In this document: piece by piece, positions 18,511 through 28,119 of the stretch | How positions within the stretch are numbered: position 1 is the stretch's first letter | Layout of the letters: each line of letters begins with the position of its first letter | Assembly: GCF_020102855.1 (NCBI RefSeq) | Contig: NZ_JADHZD010000006.1 | Coordinates: 1-64,000, forward strand | DNA from: Nocardioides lacusdianchii | Lineage (GTDB): Bacteria > Actinomycetota > Actinomycetes > Propionibacteriales > Nocardioidaceae | Direction: 5' to 3' | Length of the DNA stretch: 64,000 nt | Position numbers and translations under genes: made by a program | Notes under the pieces: generated by a model | What the model was told of the DNA's origin: nothing | What the model saw: only the letters and a program-made list of their open reading frames with translations | Databases searched by the model: none

Positions 18511-18547
18511 GAAGGGCGTCCCGATTCCGGGGCGCCCTTCGTGCTTT
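18511..18547 (+). terminator. Terminator-like hairpin after rpmA
   Basis: GAAGGGCG (18511-18518) pairs perfectly with CGCCCTTC (18533-18540) around a GC-rich loop that can extend the stem; GTGCTTT follows. The T-run is weak, so it may only reduce read-through into obgE, which begins 30 bases on. Confidence 0.6.
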
Positions 18548-18570
18548 CACCCACCGATGCAAGGAATCTG

Positions 18571-20136
18571 ATGGCCATCCCCACGTTCGTCGACCAGGTC
18601 ACGCTGCACCTCGCGGCCGGACGAGGTGGCAACGGCGTGGCCTCCGTCAAGCGCGAGAAGTTCAAGCCGCTCGGCGGTCCCGACGGCGGCAACGGCGGCC
18701 AGGGCGGATCGATCATCCTGCAGGTGGACACCAGCGTCACCACGCTCGTCGACTACCACCACAGCCCCAAGCGTCGGGCCGACAACGGCGGCCAGGGAGC
18801 CGGTGACCACAAGAACGGCGGCAACGGCAAGGACCTCGTGCTCGTCGTCCCCGACGGCACCCTGGTCAAGGACGCCGACGGCAACGAGCTCGCCGACCTC
18901 GTCGGCCACGGCACGACGATGGTCGTCGCCCAGGGCGGCCGCGGTGGCCTCGGCAACGCGGCGCTGGCCTCCTCCAAGCGCAAGGCCCCCGGCTTCGCGC
19001 TGCTGGGCGAGCCCGGCGACGAGCTCGTCGTACGCCTCGAGCTGAAGGTCGTCGCCGACATCGGCCTCGTGGGGTTCCCGAGCGCCGGCAAGTCCTCGCT
19101 CATCGCCGCGATCTCGCGGGCCCGGCCCAAGATCGCCGACTACCCCTTCACCACCCTGATCCCCAACCTCGGCGTGGTCACCGCGGGCGAGACCACCTTC
19201 GTGGTCGCCGACGTCCCCGGCCTGATCGAGGGTGCCGCGGAGGGCCGTGGCCTGGGCCACGACTTCCTGCGCCACATCGAGCGCTGCGCGGCCCTGGTCC
19301 ACGTCGTCGACACCGCGTCCATCGAGCCCGGCCGCAACCCGCTCGACGACCTGGAGGTCATCGAGGGCGAGCTGGCCCGCTACGGCGGTCTCGAGGACCG
19401 CCCGCGCCTGGTCGCGCTCAACAAGGTCGACGTGCCGGACGGCCAGGACATCGCCGACATGGTGGTCGAGGAGCTGCGCGGCCGCGGGATGCGTGTCTTC
19501 GAGGTCAGTGCCGCGTCCGGTGCCGGCCTGCGCGAGCTGACCTTCGCGATGGCCGAGATCGTCGTCGCGTCGCGCGAGGTCGCGCCCGACGCCGCGCCCG
19601 AGCGGATCGTGCTGCGGCCGAAGGCCGTCGATGCCAGTGACGACTTCGAGGTCGTCCGGACCGACGACGGGTGGCGCGTGCGCGGCACCAAGCCCGAGCG
19701 CTGGGTGCGCCAGACCGACTTCAGCAACGAGGAGGCGGTGGGCTTCCTCGCCGACCGTCTCAACCGGCTCGGCGTGGAGATCAAGCTCGCGCGCATGGGT
19801 GCCGAGGAGGGCGACGCCGTCATCATCGGCCCGGAGAACAACTCCGTGGTCTTCGACTTCAAGCCCAGCATCGAGGCGGGCGCCGAGATGCTCGGTCGCC
19901 GTGGCGAGGACGAGCGGCTCCGGGAGAACCGCCCGGCTCGTGAGCGCCGCCGCGACATCGCCGAGGCGATGGAGACGAAGAGCGAGGAGGAGGCGCGCGC
20001 CGACGTCGCCCGCCGCCTCGACGAGGAGCGCAAGAAGAAGGGCCCCAACCGCAGCAGCGGCAGCTCGGGAGTCGGTCCCATGTCCTACGAGATCGGCAGC
20101 AAGGACGACCCCGACTGGGACGGCAGTGACGACTGA
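18571..20136 (+). CDS. obgE: Obg GTPase (CgtA)
   Basis: 521 residues. Glycine-rich Obg fold in residues 5-160 ([11 protein letters not shown]), then the GTPase: [10 protein letters not shown] near 168, D-V-P-G-L-I-E-G-A near 213, N-K-V-D near 283 and the S-A-A-S-G-A-G motif, followed by an OCT domain (about 345-425) and an Arg/Glu-rich tail of about 90 residues usual in actinobacteria. It assists large-subunit assembly and links GTP/ppGpp level to growth. ATG at 18571 has AAGGAA upstream. Overlaps proB by 11 bases. Confidence 0.96.
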   Translation: MAIPTFVDQVTLHLAAGRGGNGVASVKREKFKPLGGPDGGNGGQGGSIILQVDTSVTTLVDYHHSPKRRADNGGQGAGDHKNGGNGKDLVLVVPDGTLVKDADGNELADLVGHGTTMVVAQGGRGGLGNAALASSKRKAPGFALLGEPGDELVVRLELKVVADIGLVGFPSAGKSSLIAAISRARPKIADYPFTTLIPNLGVVTAGETTFVVADVPGLIEGAAEGRGLGHDFLRHIERCAALVHVVDTASIEPGRNPLDDLEVIEGELARYGGLEDRPRLVALNKVDVPDGQDIADMVVEELRGRGMRVFEVSAASGAGLRELTFAMAEIVVASREVAPDAAPERIVLRPKAVDASDDFEVVRTDDGWRVRGTKPERWVRQTDFSNEEAVGFLADRLNRLGVEIKLARMGAEEGDAVIIGPENNSVVFDFKPSIEAGAEMLGRRGEDERLRENRPARERRRDIAEAMETKSEEEARADVARRLDEERKKKGPNRSSGSSGVGPMSYEIGSKDDPDWDGSDD

Positions 20137-21250
20137 CCGCTCGACCCTGGTCCGCGCCGCCCGGCGCATCGTGGTCAAGGTCGGGTCGTCGTCATTGACC
20201 ACGGCCGCGGGCGGGATCGACCCCGCTCGCGTACGCCGTCTCGTGGAGGTCCTCGCGACGGCGCGAGGCACCGGCGCCGAGGTGGTCCTCGTGTCGTCGG
20301 GCGCCATCGCGGCAGGCCTCGCGCCGCTCGGTTTCAGTGCCCGCCCGCGCGCCCTGGCGGCGCAGCAGGCGGCGGCGTCGGTGGGGCAGGGCCTGCTGGC
20401 CCACCGCTACCAGGAGGAGTTCGCCCGGCACGGCATCGTGACCGGACAGGTGCTGCTCACCGTTGACGACGTGGTGCGCCGTGCCCACTACCGCAACGCC
20501 CACCAGACCCTCGCCAAGCTGCTCGAGCTCGGGGTGGTACCGATCGTCAACGAGAACGACACCGTCGCCACGTCCGAGATCCGCTTCGGCGACAACGACC
20601 GGCTGGCCGCGCTGGTGGCGCACCTGGTGCACGCCGACCTGCTCGTCCTGCTCTCCGACGTGGACGGGCTCTACGACGGTCCGCCGAGCCGTCCCGGATC
20701 GACGCTGCTGCCCGTGGTGCGCTCCGAGGACGACCTCGCGTCGGTGACCATCGGCGCGGCCGGTTCGTCCGGCGTCGGCACCGGGGGCATGACCACCAAG
20801 GTCGAGGCTGCGCGGATCGCGACCGGCGCCGGCATCCCGGTCGTGCTGACCTCTGCCGAGCAGGGTGCTGCGGCGCTCGCGGGTGCCGAGGTCGGCACCC
20901 TCTTCGAGGCCACCGGCAAGCGTCGCCCGGCACGTCAGCTCTGGCTGGCGCACGCCACCACGGGCCTCGGCTCGCTGACCCTCGACGCCGGAGCCGTACG
21001 CGCCGTGGTGTCCCGCGGCGCCTCGCTGCTGCCCGCCGGCATCACGTCCGTGGCCGGGAGCTTCGTGGCCGGTGACCCGGTCGACCTGCTCGACCCGGAC
21101 GGGGGAGTGGTGGCCCGGGGCCTCGTCAACTTCGACGCCGACGAGCTGCCCGCCCTGCTGGGGCGTTCGACCGGTGACCTGAAGGAGTCGCTCGGAGCGG
21201 CGTACGAGCGCGAGGTCGTGCACCGCGACGACCTGGTGCTGCTGCGCTAG
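20126..21250 (+). CDS. proB: Glutamate 5-kinase
   Basis: 374 residues: amino-acid-kinase domain ([10 protein letters not shown] at the start, [17 protein letters not shown] and G-T-G-G-M-T-T-K) followed by a C-terminal PUA domain from about residue 285. It phosphorylates glutamate in the first step of proline synthesis. GTG start lies inside the obgE stop region (11-bp overlap). The usual partner proA does not follow; accessory genes occupy the next stretch. Confidence 0.95.
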   Translation: MTTDRSTLVRAARRIVVKVGSSSLTTAAGGIDPARVRRLVEVLATARGTGAEVVLVSSGAIAAGLAPLGFSARPRALAAQQAAASVGQGLLAHRYQEEFARHGIVTGQVLLTVDDVVRRAHYRNAHQTLAKLLELGVVPIVNENDTVATSEIRFGDNDRLAALVAHLVHADLLVLLSDVDGLYDGPPSRPGSTLLPVVRSEDDLASVTIGAAGSSGVGTGGMTTKVEAARIATGAGIPVVLTSAEQGAAALAGAEVGTLFEATGKRRPARQLWLAHATTGLGSLTLDAGAVRAVVSRGASLLPAGITSVAGSFVAGDPVDLLDPDGGVVARGLVNFDADELPALLGRSTGDLKESLGAAYEREVVHRDDLVLLR

Positions 21251-21272
21251 CAGGCTGCATCACTCACGTTCG

Positions 21273-21625
21273 TCACCGCGGGTGAGCCGTCCACGTGCCG
21301 CTCCCGGGATCGGGCAGGGCGAGGTCGTCGGGCAGGGTGTCCGTGGTGGACGGGTCGAGGCAGTAGTCCGAGTAGACGGCGAAGCCCTCGTGCGGCCGCA
21401 GCGCGAGCAGCGTCTGCTTGACCCGGTCGAAGGCCGCGTCGACGCTGCCGTGGGCGACGCTGAACATGTCGCCCACTGCTCCGGCGTCATCACGATGGTC
21501 ACCGGTCGGCGTCCGCCACCGTCCTTCGGTATCAGCACCCGGATGCGCCCGGGTGCCACCTCGGTCGCGGAGGACCATCCGTCGAGGTCGCGGACGAGAC
21601 GTCTCCAGTACTTCATGGGGTCCAC
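21273..21625 (-). pseudogene. Conserved hypothetical gene broken by a frameshift
   Basis: From ATG 21625 a protein-like frame runs M-K-Y-W-R-R-L-V-R-D-L-D-G-W-S and later T-I-V-M-T-P-E-Q-W, after which it becomes Arg/Thr/Pro/Ser-rich shadow sequence. At that point, near 21480, the next frame takes over with D-M-F-S-V-A-H-G-S-V-D-A-A-F and continues to a stop at 21273. Restoring one base joins the two into a single protein of about 117 residues. This is either a decayed gene or a sequencing or assembly error. I do not recognise the family; it lacks a signal peptide and membrane helices. Its start faces the DUF222 gene across a shared regulatory region. Confidence 0.7.
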
Positions 21626-21670
21626 ATGAGAAGCATGACGGATGTGCGGCGGATCCCGATGGGTTCTTGA

Positions 21671-21686
21671 TCGAACATGTGTTCTA
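21671..21686. promoter_or_regulatory. Probable LexA (SOS) box
   Basis: TCGAACATGTGTTCTA differs at one base from the actinobacterial LexA site TCGAAC-N4-GTTCGA. It lies 184 bases before the DUF222/HNH start and 46 bases before the start of the broken divergent gene. 13E12-repeat genes of Mycobacterium tuberculosis, which belong to the same DUF222 family, are a known group of LexA targets, which supports the call. Confidence 0.65.
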
Positions 21687-21823
21687 TGTATGCCTTGGGT
21701 GGCGTAGGGTGGGCGTCACGTTCCACAGTCACCGGGTAGTCGTGATGCCGAGCTGGTGGGGCGAGTTGCGAGGGTGAGTAATAGTCCGGTGATCCGGGCC
21801 TCCAGGAGCGACGACCGTTGGTT

Positions 21824-21841
21824 CTCACGCATGTGCGTGAG
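21824..21841. repeat. 18-bp inverted repeat before the DUF222 gene
   Basis: CTCACGCA and TGCGTGAG face each other across two bases, ending 28 bases before the GTG start. It could be an operator or a leader hairpin close to the ribosome site (GAGAGGAGG at about 21855-21863). Confidence 0.5.
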
Positions 21842-21869
21842 CCGAGTCGTCGTCGAGAGGAGGCAGTCC

Positions 21870-23291
21870 GTGAACCACCCGATCTTGGCTGCTGCCTCCG
21901 ACATCCGGAGTCTGCTGAAGGGCGTGGCGGGTGCAAACCCGACGTTCATGTCCACGACCGACAAGGCAGCAGCACTGCGTGAGCTGGTCGCAGCGGAGGC
22001 GCAGCTGGTGGAGCTGCGGTTGCGGGTCCTGGCCGACGCCGGCGACCTGGCCGACGCCACCGGCGCGAAGGACGCCGCGGGGTGGCTCGCGCACCAGACG
22101 CGTACGCGGTTCGCTGACGCGCGCGCCGATCTCGCGCTCGCGTGTGCGCTGGATCGCGAGCGGCCGGTGCTCGCGTCGGGGATGCGCCACGGCTCCGTGA
22201 CGCTGGCTCAGGCGCACGTGATCCGCCGGTCCCTCGATGCACTTCCTGCGGCGGTGGATGCGGACACGGTCGACCGTGCGGAGGTGCACTTGGTCGTGTG
22301 TGCGGGTGAGTTCGGGCCGAAGGAGCTGGGTCGGATCGGGCGTCGGGTCCTCGACGTGGTCGCCCCGGAGGTCGCCGAGCAGGCCGAAGCGACCCGGTTG
22401 GCCGACCTCGAGACTGCCGCGGCGGAGCGGACGCGGATGACGATGCGTCGCCATGGTGACGGCACCACCCGCATCAGCGCGCTGGTGCCGGATGCGGTCG
22501 CGACCCGGCTCGCGACCTACCTCGAAGCGTTCGCCAACCCCCGCGCCCAGCGAGACACGACCCTCAGCAGCGAGATCCAGGACGCCGGGGATCCGTTCAT
22601 CCGGTTGCCCTACCCGCGCCGCATGGGCGAGGCATTCGCCCGCTTCCTCGAGACCGCCGACCCCACCCGGCTCCCGATCCACGGCGGCGACGCCACCACG
22701 GTCATCGTGACCATCCCCCTGGCCTCCCTGCGCGCTGAGCTCGCGACCGCCGACCTCATCGGCGCCGGACTCGTGTCCGGTGATGACCTCACCGGCGACC
22801 GCATCACCGCCAGCGAGGCGCGCCGGCTCGCGTGCACCGCGAAGGTCCTGCCCGCGGTCCTCGGCGGCACGGGCCTCCCGGTCGATCTCGGACGTGCGAA
22901 GCGGCTGTTCACCCCGACCCAGCGCAAGGCGCTGCTGATCCGCGACCGCACCTGCCGAGCCGAGGGCTGCGACACACCCGGCACGTGGTGCGACGCCCAC
23001 CACCTCGATCCCTGGCACAACAACGGTCCCACCGACCTCGACAACGGGATCCTGCTCTGCCCGCACCACCACCATCGAGCCCACGACACCGGCTACCGCA
23101 CCGACCGCCTCCCCAACGGCGACCTCAGGGTTCCACCGACGGACGTAGGAGCCGGCCTTCCTGCGGAGATCTATCGGCTCGTCCGCGGATCAGCGCCGGC
23201 CGCAGCTGGCATCCGGCTTGAATTAGTCTCACCTTGTGAGCGAATTCATCTCGAACAGTGGTCACCAAGGTCGATACACGCACGGTCATGA
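21870..23291 (+). CDS. DUF222/HNH endonuclease (13E12-repeat family)
   Basis: About 473 residues. Residues 20-330 match DUF222: an L-A-D-A-G-D start segment, A-A-G-W-L-A-H, then A-R-A-D-L-A-L-A and G-S-V-T-L-A-Q-A-H-V-I. Residues 355-415 form the HNH nuclease motif: R-D-R-T-C-R-A-E-G-C-D, W-C-D-A-H-H-L-D-P-W, N-G-I-L-L-C-P-H-H-H-H. The two cysteine pairs bind zinc and the histidines are catalytic. The family is abundant in actinobacteria and often repeated. Start is the GTG with GAGAGGAGG six bases upstream. The last 20 or so residues overlap the next gene in another frame and look non-homologous. A LexA-like box upstream suggests DNA-damage control. Confidence 0.9.
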   Translation: MNHPILAAASDIRSLLKGVAGANPTFMSTTDKAAALRELVAAEAQLVELRLRVLADAGDLADATGAKDAAGWLAHQTRTRFADARADLALACALDRERPVLASGMRHGSVTLAQAHVIRRSLDALPAAVDADTVDRAEVHLVVCAGEFGPKELGRIGRRVLDVVAPEVAEQAEATRLADLETAAAERTRMTMRRHGDGTTRISALVPDAVATRLATYLEAFANPRAQRDTTLSSEIQDAGDPFIRLPYPRRMGEAFARFLETADPTRLPIHGGDATTVIVTIPLASLRAELATADLIGAGLVSGDDLTGDRITASEARRLACTAKVLPAVLGGTGLPVDLGRAKRLFTPTQRKALLIRDRTCRAEGCDTPGTWCDAHHLDPWHNNGPTDLDNGILLCPHHHHRAHDTGYRTDRLPNGDLRVPPTDVGAGLPAEIYRLVRGSAPAAAGIRLELVSPCERIHLEQWSPRSIHARS

Positions 23292-24066
23292 GCAGGCCAC
23301 GCTCGCATCGCACGGTGCCCGGACTGCCGCAAACTCCGCCGCATATCTTCTCCCGGTCCTCAAGCCGGGAATGGCCTTGCTTGATGTGGGGTGCGGTCCT
23401 GGGACGATCACTCTTGACCTCGCCGAGGCCGTGGGTCCGGGGATCGTGATCGGAGTTGAAGATGTCGAGGAGCCGCTGACGGCTGCACGAAACGCAGCGA
23501 CGCGACGAGGGGACCAACGAACTCGGTTCGAGCTGGGCGACGCAATGGCACTGCCGTTCGAGGACGACTCCTTTGACGTGGTGCACGCCCATCAGGTACT
23601 CCAGCACCTGGCTGATCCGGTCGGGGCGCTGAGGGAGATGGTGCGCGTCTGCAGGCCCGGTGGCTGGATTGCGGCCCGCGATGCCGACTACGCCGCCATG
23701 ACCTGGTTCCCAGAACTGCCCGAGCTCGAGGAGTGGCGCACGATCTACCGAGCCGCAGCTCGGGCGAACGGCGCTGAGCCTGATGCTGCGCGCCGCATGC
23801 GCACGTGGGCCATGCGTGCAGAACTGTCGAGTGCTCGCTACACCTCCAGCGTGTGGAACTATGCCGACTCAGAGATGTGCCGCTGGTGGGGCTACAGCCA
23901 GGCGGACCGTCTGGTTGGGACAACCTTCGCCCAGCAGGCGGGCGAACAAGGAGCCACGTCGCTCGACCTTCAGCGGATCGCCGACGGATGGCGAACGTGG
24001 GGAGACGCTCCCGACGCCTGGTTTGCCATCCTCCATGGCGAGGTTCTCGCGCAGTTGCCCGCCTGA
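23236..24066 (+). CDS. SAM-dependent methyltransferase (UbiE/COQ5-like)
   Basis: 276 residues. Class I core: L-L-D-V-G-C-G-P-G-T-I-T at residues 48-58, G-V-E-D-V (acidic ribose contact), G-D-A-M-A-L-P-F-E-D-D-S-F-D-V-V and a V-L-Q-H-L segment. The first 30 residues and the C-terminal 100 cap the core and probably set the substrate. GTG start overlaps the DUF222 gene by 56 bases. Third codon positions are visibly richer in A and T than in neighbours, hinting at transfer. Substrate unknown. Confidence 0.88.
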   Translation: MSEFISNSGHQGRYTHGHEQATLASHGARTAANSAAYLLPVLKPGMALLDVGCGPGTITLDLAEAVGPGIVIGVEDVEEPLTAARNAATRRGDQRTRFELGDAMALPFEDDSFDVVHAHQVLQHLADPVGALREMVRVCRPGGWIAARDADYAAMTWFPELPELEEWRTIYRAAARANGAEPDAARRMRTWAMRAELSSARYTSSVWNYADSEMCRWWGYSQADRLVGTTFAQQAGEQGATSLDLQRIADGWRTWGDAPDAWFAILHGEVLAQLPA

Positions 24067-24085
24067 GGGTCGTCGCGCGCTGTAG

Positions 24086-24409
24086 TCAGTCCGCTGGCGC
24101 CGACAGGCTCTCCTCGAGCTCGTCCATCGTCGAGGTGAAGGCACCGGCGAGGTCGACGTCGTACGCGTCGGCGAGCGTCAGCACGCTCCACAGGCAGTCG
24201 GCCAGCTCGTGGGCGAGTGCCTCGTCCAGGTCCTCGCGCGGGCGCACGCCGGCCTTGCCCTGCACGAGCTTGGCGAGGTCGCCGACGTCGCCGAGGAAGC
24301 CGAGCATGATCTCCTCGGTGGTCCACGAGCGGCCGTAGGTGGCAGCCTCGGCCTCGGCGTAGCGCGAGCGGACGGCGCGGGCGCGGTCCTGCATCTGGTG
24401 GAAGTCCAT
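24086..24409 (-). CDS. MazG-like nucleotide pyrophosphohydrolase-fold protein
   Basis: 107 residues, all helical. E-E-I-M-L-G-F-L-G-D-V-G-D-L-A-K-L and H-E-L-A-D-C-L-W-S-V-L match the two helices of MazG/all-alpha NTP pyrophosphatases that hold magnesium through acidic side chains (here E, D, E and D). Likely a house-cleaning hydrolase of modified nucleotides. ATG start is the first reasonable codon and lies 14 bases after the HIT gene, so the two probably form an operon. Confidence 0.78.
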   Translation of the reverse strand: MDFHQMQDRARAVRSRYAEAEAATYGRSWTTEEIMLGFLGDVGDLAKLVQGKAGVRPREDLDEALAHELADCLWSVLTLADAYDVDLAGAFTSTMDELEESLSAPAD

Positions 24410-24423
24410 GCCGCGATCCTGCC

Positions 24424-24900
24424 TCAGGCGAAGGTGCGGGGGAGGCCGAGCGCCCCGGCGAGCCGGTCGGCGTACGGCTCCCGTTCCTGCGCCGTCACCC
24501 ACCGCGTCGAGCGGTGCTGCTCGTAGAGCCGGTCGTCGCCGTGGCGCGGGAAGACGTGGACGTGCAGGTGCCACACGTCCTGGTTGCCGGCGGGCTCGTT
24601 GTGCTGGCGCGTCGAGGTGCCCTCACAGTCGTACGCCGTCCGCATCGCGACCGCGACCCGCTGGGTCAGGTCCCAGACGGCGTGGCCGACGTCGGTGGGG
24701 ATGGAGTAGAGGTTCTCGTGGTGGCCGCGGGGGATGACCAGCGCGGCGCCGGGGTTGCCCGGCCACCACTTCGGCGAGATCCGCGCGTAGGCGAGGTCGG
24801 TGACGGCGACGACGTCCCCGGGCTGGTTGTGCTCGTCGTGGCCGCCCCGCTGGATCCGGCAGAAGGGGCAGTCGTAGTCGTCGGGCTCGTGGGTGCGCAC
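24424..24900 (-). CDS. HIT-family hydrolase
   Basis: 158 residues. Two cysteines near the N-terminus (C-P-F-C) bind zinc, as in other HIT proteins. The catalytic histidine triad is H-L-H-V-H-V-F near residue 115. HIT enzymes cleave nucleoside phosphoramidates or dinucleoside polyphosphates. The enzyme is upstream of and probably co-transcribed with the MazG-like gene, giving two nucleotide-cleansing activities together. GTG start; the divergent nucleotidyltransferase begins 40 bases away. Confidence 0.88.
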   Translation of the reverse strand: MRTHEPDDYDCPFCRIQRGGHDEHNQPGDVVAVTDLAYARISPKWWPGNPGAALVIPRGHHENLYSIPTDVGHAVWDLTQRVAVAMRTAYDCEGTSTRQHNEPAGNQDVWHLHVHVFPRHGDDRLYEQHRSTRWVTAQEREPYADRLAGALGLPRTFA

Positions 24901-24940
24901 GCAGAGACCCTGCCACGGCGTCGACCGCTAGCGTCGGCGC

Positions 24941-25600
24941 ATGGACGACGCGCGCGAGCCGCTGCAGCGGACAGCGGAGGAGATCGCGGAGGACGAGGAG
25001 TTCTTCCGCCGGTACGGCCCGTGGGCGCCGCTCGACCCGGACGGACTCGTGGACTTCATGGCCGGCTTCGACCGTCCGTGGTGGATCGTCGGCGGCTGGT
25101 CGATCGAGGCCTTCACCGGTGTCCGGCGCGAGCACGAGGACGTCGACCTGTCCCTGCTGGCCTGCCACCTGGGGGCGTTCCGCGAGCACGTCGGCGACCG
25201 GTGGCACCTCTGGAGCAACCACGGTGGCACGCTGCGTCCCTTCGACGACCGCCACCCCGAGGTGCTCGACGTACGCAGTCAGGTGTGGGTGCGGCGCAGT
25301 GCGCTCGACCCGTGGGTCATCGACCTGGTCATCACGCCCGACCGGGACGGGCTGTGGACCAGCAAGCGCGACCCCGACCACGTGGCGCCCCTCGACGACG
25401 TGACGTGGGTCGACGACGGGGGAGTGCGCTGGCTGAGGCCGGAGATCGCTCTGCTCTACAAAGCCGCGCTGCACCGACCGAAGGACGACCGCGACCTGGC
25501 AGTGACCTGGCCGCTGCTCGCGGCGGCCGAGCGGGAGTGGCTGCGTGAGGCCGTCGCACGGCTCTACCCCGGGCACCTGTGGCTGGAACGGATCGGGTGA
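24941..25600 (+). CDS. Nucleotidyltransferase-domain protein (ANT(2'')-like)
   Basis: 219 residues. Residues 50-75 read W-W-I-V-G-G-W-S-I-E-A-F-T-G and then H-E-D-V-D-L-S, the G-G...D-x-D nucleotide-binding and metal motif of the DUF2204/aminoglycoside-2''-adenylyltransferase group. A third acidic position may be V-I-D-L-V. Many such genes are chromosomal and of unknown substrate; resistance should not be assumed. Single-gene unit, tail to tail with the lipoprotein gene after six bases. Confidence 0.75.
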   Translation: MDDAREPLQRTAEEIAEDEEFFRRYGPWAPLDPDGLVDFMAGFDRPWWIVGGWSIEAFTGVRREHEDVDLSLLACHLGAFREHVGDRWHLWSNHGGTLRPFDDRHPEVLDVRSQVWVRRSALDPWVIDLVITPDRDGLWTSKRDPDHVAPLDDVTWVDDGGVRWLRPEIALLYKAALHRPKDDRDLAVTWPLLAAAEREWLREAVARLYPGHLWLERIG

Positions 25601-25606
25601 GCCGGC

Positions 25607-26848
25607 TCAGGCGGACCGGGCCCAGGCCAGGGCCTGGGTGCTGAGCTCACCGGTCGAGAGGCCGAGCTCGCGCCGCACGACGTCCTCGGACTCCGCCCAC
25701 GGGGAGAACCGCGCGGTGCGGAAGGTGCGGACGAGGTCCCACAGCACCGCCTCGCCGCGGGTGGTGGCGAGGTAGTCGCACACGAGCGAGGCCAGTGCGT
25801 AGTTCACGAGCGGGTCGCGGGTGTAGAACCGTTGGCTCGCCTCGAGCGTGCGACCGACGACGCCGCCGAGCTCGAGGGCCGCGATGCGGCGCCGGTCGTC
25901 GACCGGGAACGTCGAGCGGGCGACGTACTGCGCGACCCCCTCCACCAGCCAGAGGGGGGACCGGTCGTCGGTGGTGCCGAGGGCCACGTGGACCAGCTCG
26001 TGCCGGAAGACCTCGCCACGCGAGATGACGTCGCCGACCACGGTCGGGTTGACGGCGAAGCGGTAGGCCACGACCGGTCCGCGCTCGTCGGCCATCACCG
26101 GGAACGCCACGGCGGCGGTGTCGTCGACCGTCATCGCGCTCATCCGGTCGATCGCGGTCACGTCGGAGATGCCGTAGGCCACGAACTTCCCCGACCACTG
26201 CGGCAGGTGGCGGCGCACGACCCGGGTCGCCTCGGCGAGGTCGCTCATCACGTAGGTGCCGTGCTCCGCGGTGTCCTCGTCGAACACCGCGAGGATGCCA
26301 CCGGAGCGGCGTACGTCGATGTGGGCGAGGTCCCACGGCGCCGGCGTCCAGCCGGTCTGCGCGTCGATCTGGGTGTTGCGGTCGTCGACGAGGAGCGCCT
26401 CGTCACCGCTGCGGACGAAGGTCCACACCATCCGCTGGGTCACCGGCCGCCGGTCGAAGCCGCGCAGCCGCATCGTGAAGTCGACCGGGAGCTGGAGGTC
26501 GCCCTCACCGGAGACCCGCGTCATCACGTCCTCGTCGCCGAGCTCGTAGGACACGTCGGTCACCGGCAGCTGCGCCAGGTTGTCGAACCAGCGCGCCTGC
26601 GTGGCGGAGAAGCCGAGCTCGTCGGGGTCGACGGTCGCCAGGAACGCCTCCCGGTCACCGGCGACGAGCGCGCGCTCGCGGGCCTCGACGACCTCGAGCG
26701 CGGCGTCGCGCAAGGATTGGTCCATCCCGGCCGGTGCCCCGCTGCTGTCCGGCAGGTCGCGGGGCGAGGGACCGTCGTCGGCGGGTGCCTGCGCCTGGCA
26801 GGCCAGCAGCGGCACCAGCAGGAGGCTGCTCAGCCAGGCCCGGGACAT
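25607..26848 (-). CDS. Secreted lipoprotein with gluzincin-type peptidase motif
   Basis: About 413 residues. An N-terminal hydrophobic stretch ends in L-L-A-C, a lipobox, so it is anchored to the outer face of the membrane. The C-terminal half has R-H-E-L-V-H followed 18 or so residues later by V-E-G-V-A-Q-Y, the HExxH...E zinc pattern of MA-clan metallopeptidases. ATG at 26848 chosen; an in-frame GTG lies two codons upstream. Neither start has a clear ribosome site. Substrate unknown. Divergent from the cysteine desulfurase. Confidence 0.78.
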   Translation of the reverse strand: MSRAWLSSLLLVPLLACQAQAPADDGPSPRDLPDSSGAPAGMDQSLRDAALEVVEARERALVAGDREAFLATVDPDELGFSATQARWFDNLAQLPVTDVSYELGDEDVMTRVSGEGDLQLPVDFTMRLRGFDRRPVTQRMVWTFVRSGDEALLVDDRNTQIDAQTGWTPAPWDLAHIDVRRSGGILAVFDEDTAEHGTYVMSDLAEATRVVRRHLPQWSGKFVAYGISDVTAIDRMSAMTVDDTAAVAFPVMADERGPVVAYRFAVNPTVVGDVISRGEVFRHELVHVALGTTDDRSPLWLVEGVAQYVARSTFPVDDRRRIAALELGGVVGRTLEASQRFYTRDPLVNYALASLVCDYLATTRGEAVLWDLVRTFRTARFSPWAESEDVVRRELGLSTGELSTQALAWARSA

Positions 26849-26927
26849 GCGCACGCCGCGAGCCTAGGCGCAGGCGGGGACATGCGGGGCGGGTTCGCGC
26901 AGGGAGGCCCCGTAGGCTTGGCAGGTC

Positions 26928-28109
26928 ATGACCCAGCCGCTCGTCTACCTCGACCACGCCGCGACCACGCCCATGCTGCCGGCCGCGATCGAGGCCATGA
27001 CCCGGCACCTGACCGGCGTGGGCAACGCGAGCTCGCTGCACGCGTCGGGGCGCGGGGCGCGACGGATCGTGGAGGAGTCGCGCGAGACGATCGCGGGCGT
27101 CGTCGGCGCGCGGCCGGGCGACGTGGTCTTCACCTCCGGCGGCACCGAGTCCGACAACCTCGCGCTGAAGGGCATCTTCTGGGCCCGGCGCGAGCAGGAC
27201 CCGCGCCGCACGCGCATCCTGTCCACCGCGATCGAGCACCACGCCGTGCTCGACCCGCTGGACTGGCTGGCGACCTACGACAACGCCGACGTCGAGCTGC
27301 TGCCCGTCTCGTCCGAGGGGATCCTCGACGTCGAGGCGCTCCGCGCCTCGATCGCAGGCGACCCCGAGTCGGTTGCCCTCGTCTCGGTGATGTGGGCCAA
27401 CAACGAGGTGGGCTCGCTCCAGCCGATCGACGAGGTGGTCGCGATCGCGGCCGAGCACCAGGTCCCCGTGCACACCGACGCCGTGCAGGCGCTCGGGCAG
27501 GTGCCGGTCGACTTCGCCGCCTCGGGCGTCGACGCGCTGACCTTCACCGGCCACAAGGTCGGCGGTCCCTACGGCGTGGGCGCGCTCGTCGTACGCCGCG
27601 ACCTGGCCGTCAGCGCGCTCGTGCACGGAGGCGGGCAGGAGCGCGACATCCGGAGCGGCACCCTCGACGTCCCTGCGATCGCGGGCCTCGCGGCCGCGGT
27701 GGAGGAGTCGGTGAAGCACCAGCACGACCATGCCGCCCGCGTCTCCGCGCTGCGCGACAACCTGCTGCGCCGGGTGGTCGAGGTCGTCCCCGACGCCCAC
27801 CTGCACGGCGCTCCGACGGGCCCGCTCCGCCTGCCCGGCAACGCCCACGTCGGCTTCCCCGGCTGCGAGGGCGACTCGCTGCTGATGCTGCTCGATGCGC
27901 GCGGCATCGAGTGCTCCACGGGGTCGGCCTGCTCGGCTGGAGTCCCACAGCCCTCCCACGTCCTGCTCGCGATGGGGTGCGACGACGACCAGGCCCGCCA
28001 CTCGCTGCGCTTCTCCCTCGGCCACAGCACCACCCCCGCCGACATCGACCGCCTCGTCGAGGCGATCGGCCCCGTGGTGGAGCGCGCGCGGGCCGCCCGG
28101 GCCCGATGA
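26928..28109 (+). CDS. Cysteine desulfurase (IscS/NifS family)
   Basis: 393 residues. PLP-dependent fold type I: Y-L-D-H-A-A-T-T at the start, [25 protein letters not shown] with the PLP-binding lysine near 209, and [11 protein letters not shown] carrying the catalytic cysteine near 328. It releases sulfur from cysteine as a persulfide, here most likely for MnmA, encoded ten bases downstream, and for other sulfur-using pathways. In-frame neighbours on the same strand suggest one transcript through to the MetE-like gene. Confidence 0.95.
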   Translation: MTQPLVYLDHAATTPMLPAAIEAMTRHLTGVGNASSLHASGRGARRIVEESRETIAGVVGARPGDVVFTSGGTESDNLALKGIFWARREQDPRRTRILSTAIEHHAVLDPLDWLATYDNADVELLPVSSEGILDVEALRASIAGDPESVALVSVMWANNEVGSLQPIDEVVAIAAEHQVPVHTDAVQALGQVPVDFAASGVDALTFTGHKVGGPYGVGALVVRRDLAVSALVHGGGQERDIRSGTLDVPAIAGLAAAVEESVKHQHDHAARVSALRDNLLRRVVEVVPDAHLHGAPTGPLRLPGNAHVGFPGCEGDSLLMLLDARGIECSTGSACSAGVPQPSHVLLAMGCDDDQARHSLRFSLGHSTTPADIDRLVEAIGPVVERARAARAR

Positions 28110-28119
28110 GGGGGCTCCG

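Noticed and set aside
24941..25600. Calling the nucleotidyltransferase an antibiotic resistance gene
   Set aside because: Only the general G-G...D-x-D fold is seen; substrate cannot be inferred and there are no mobile elements beside it.
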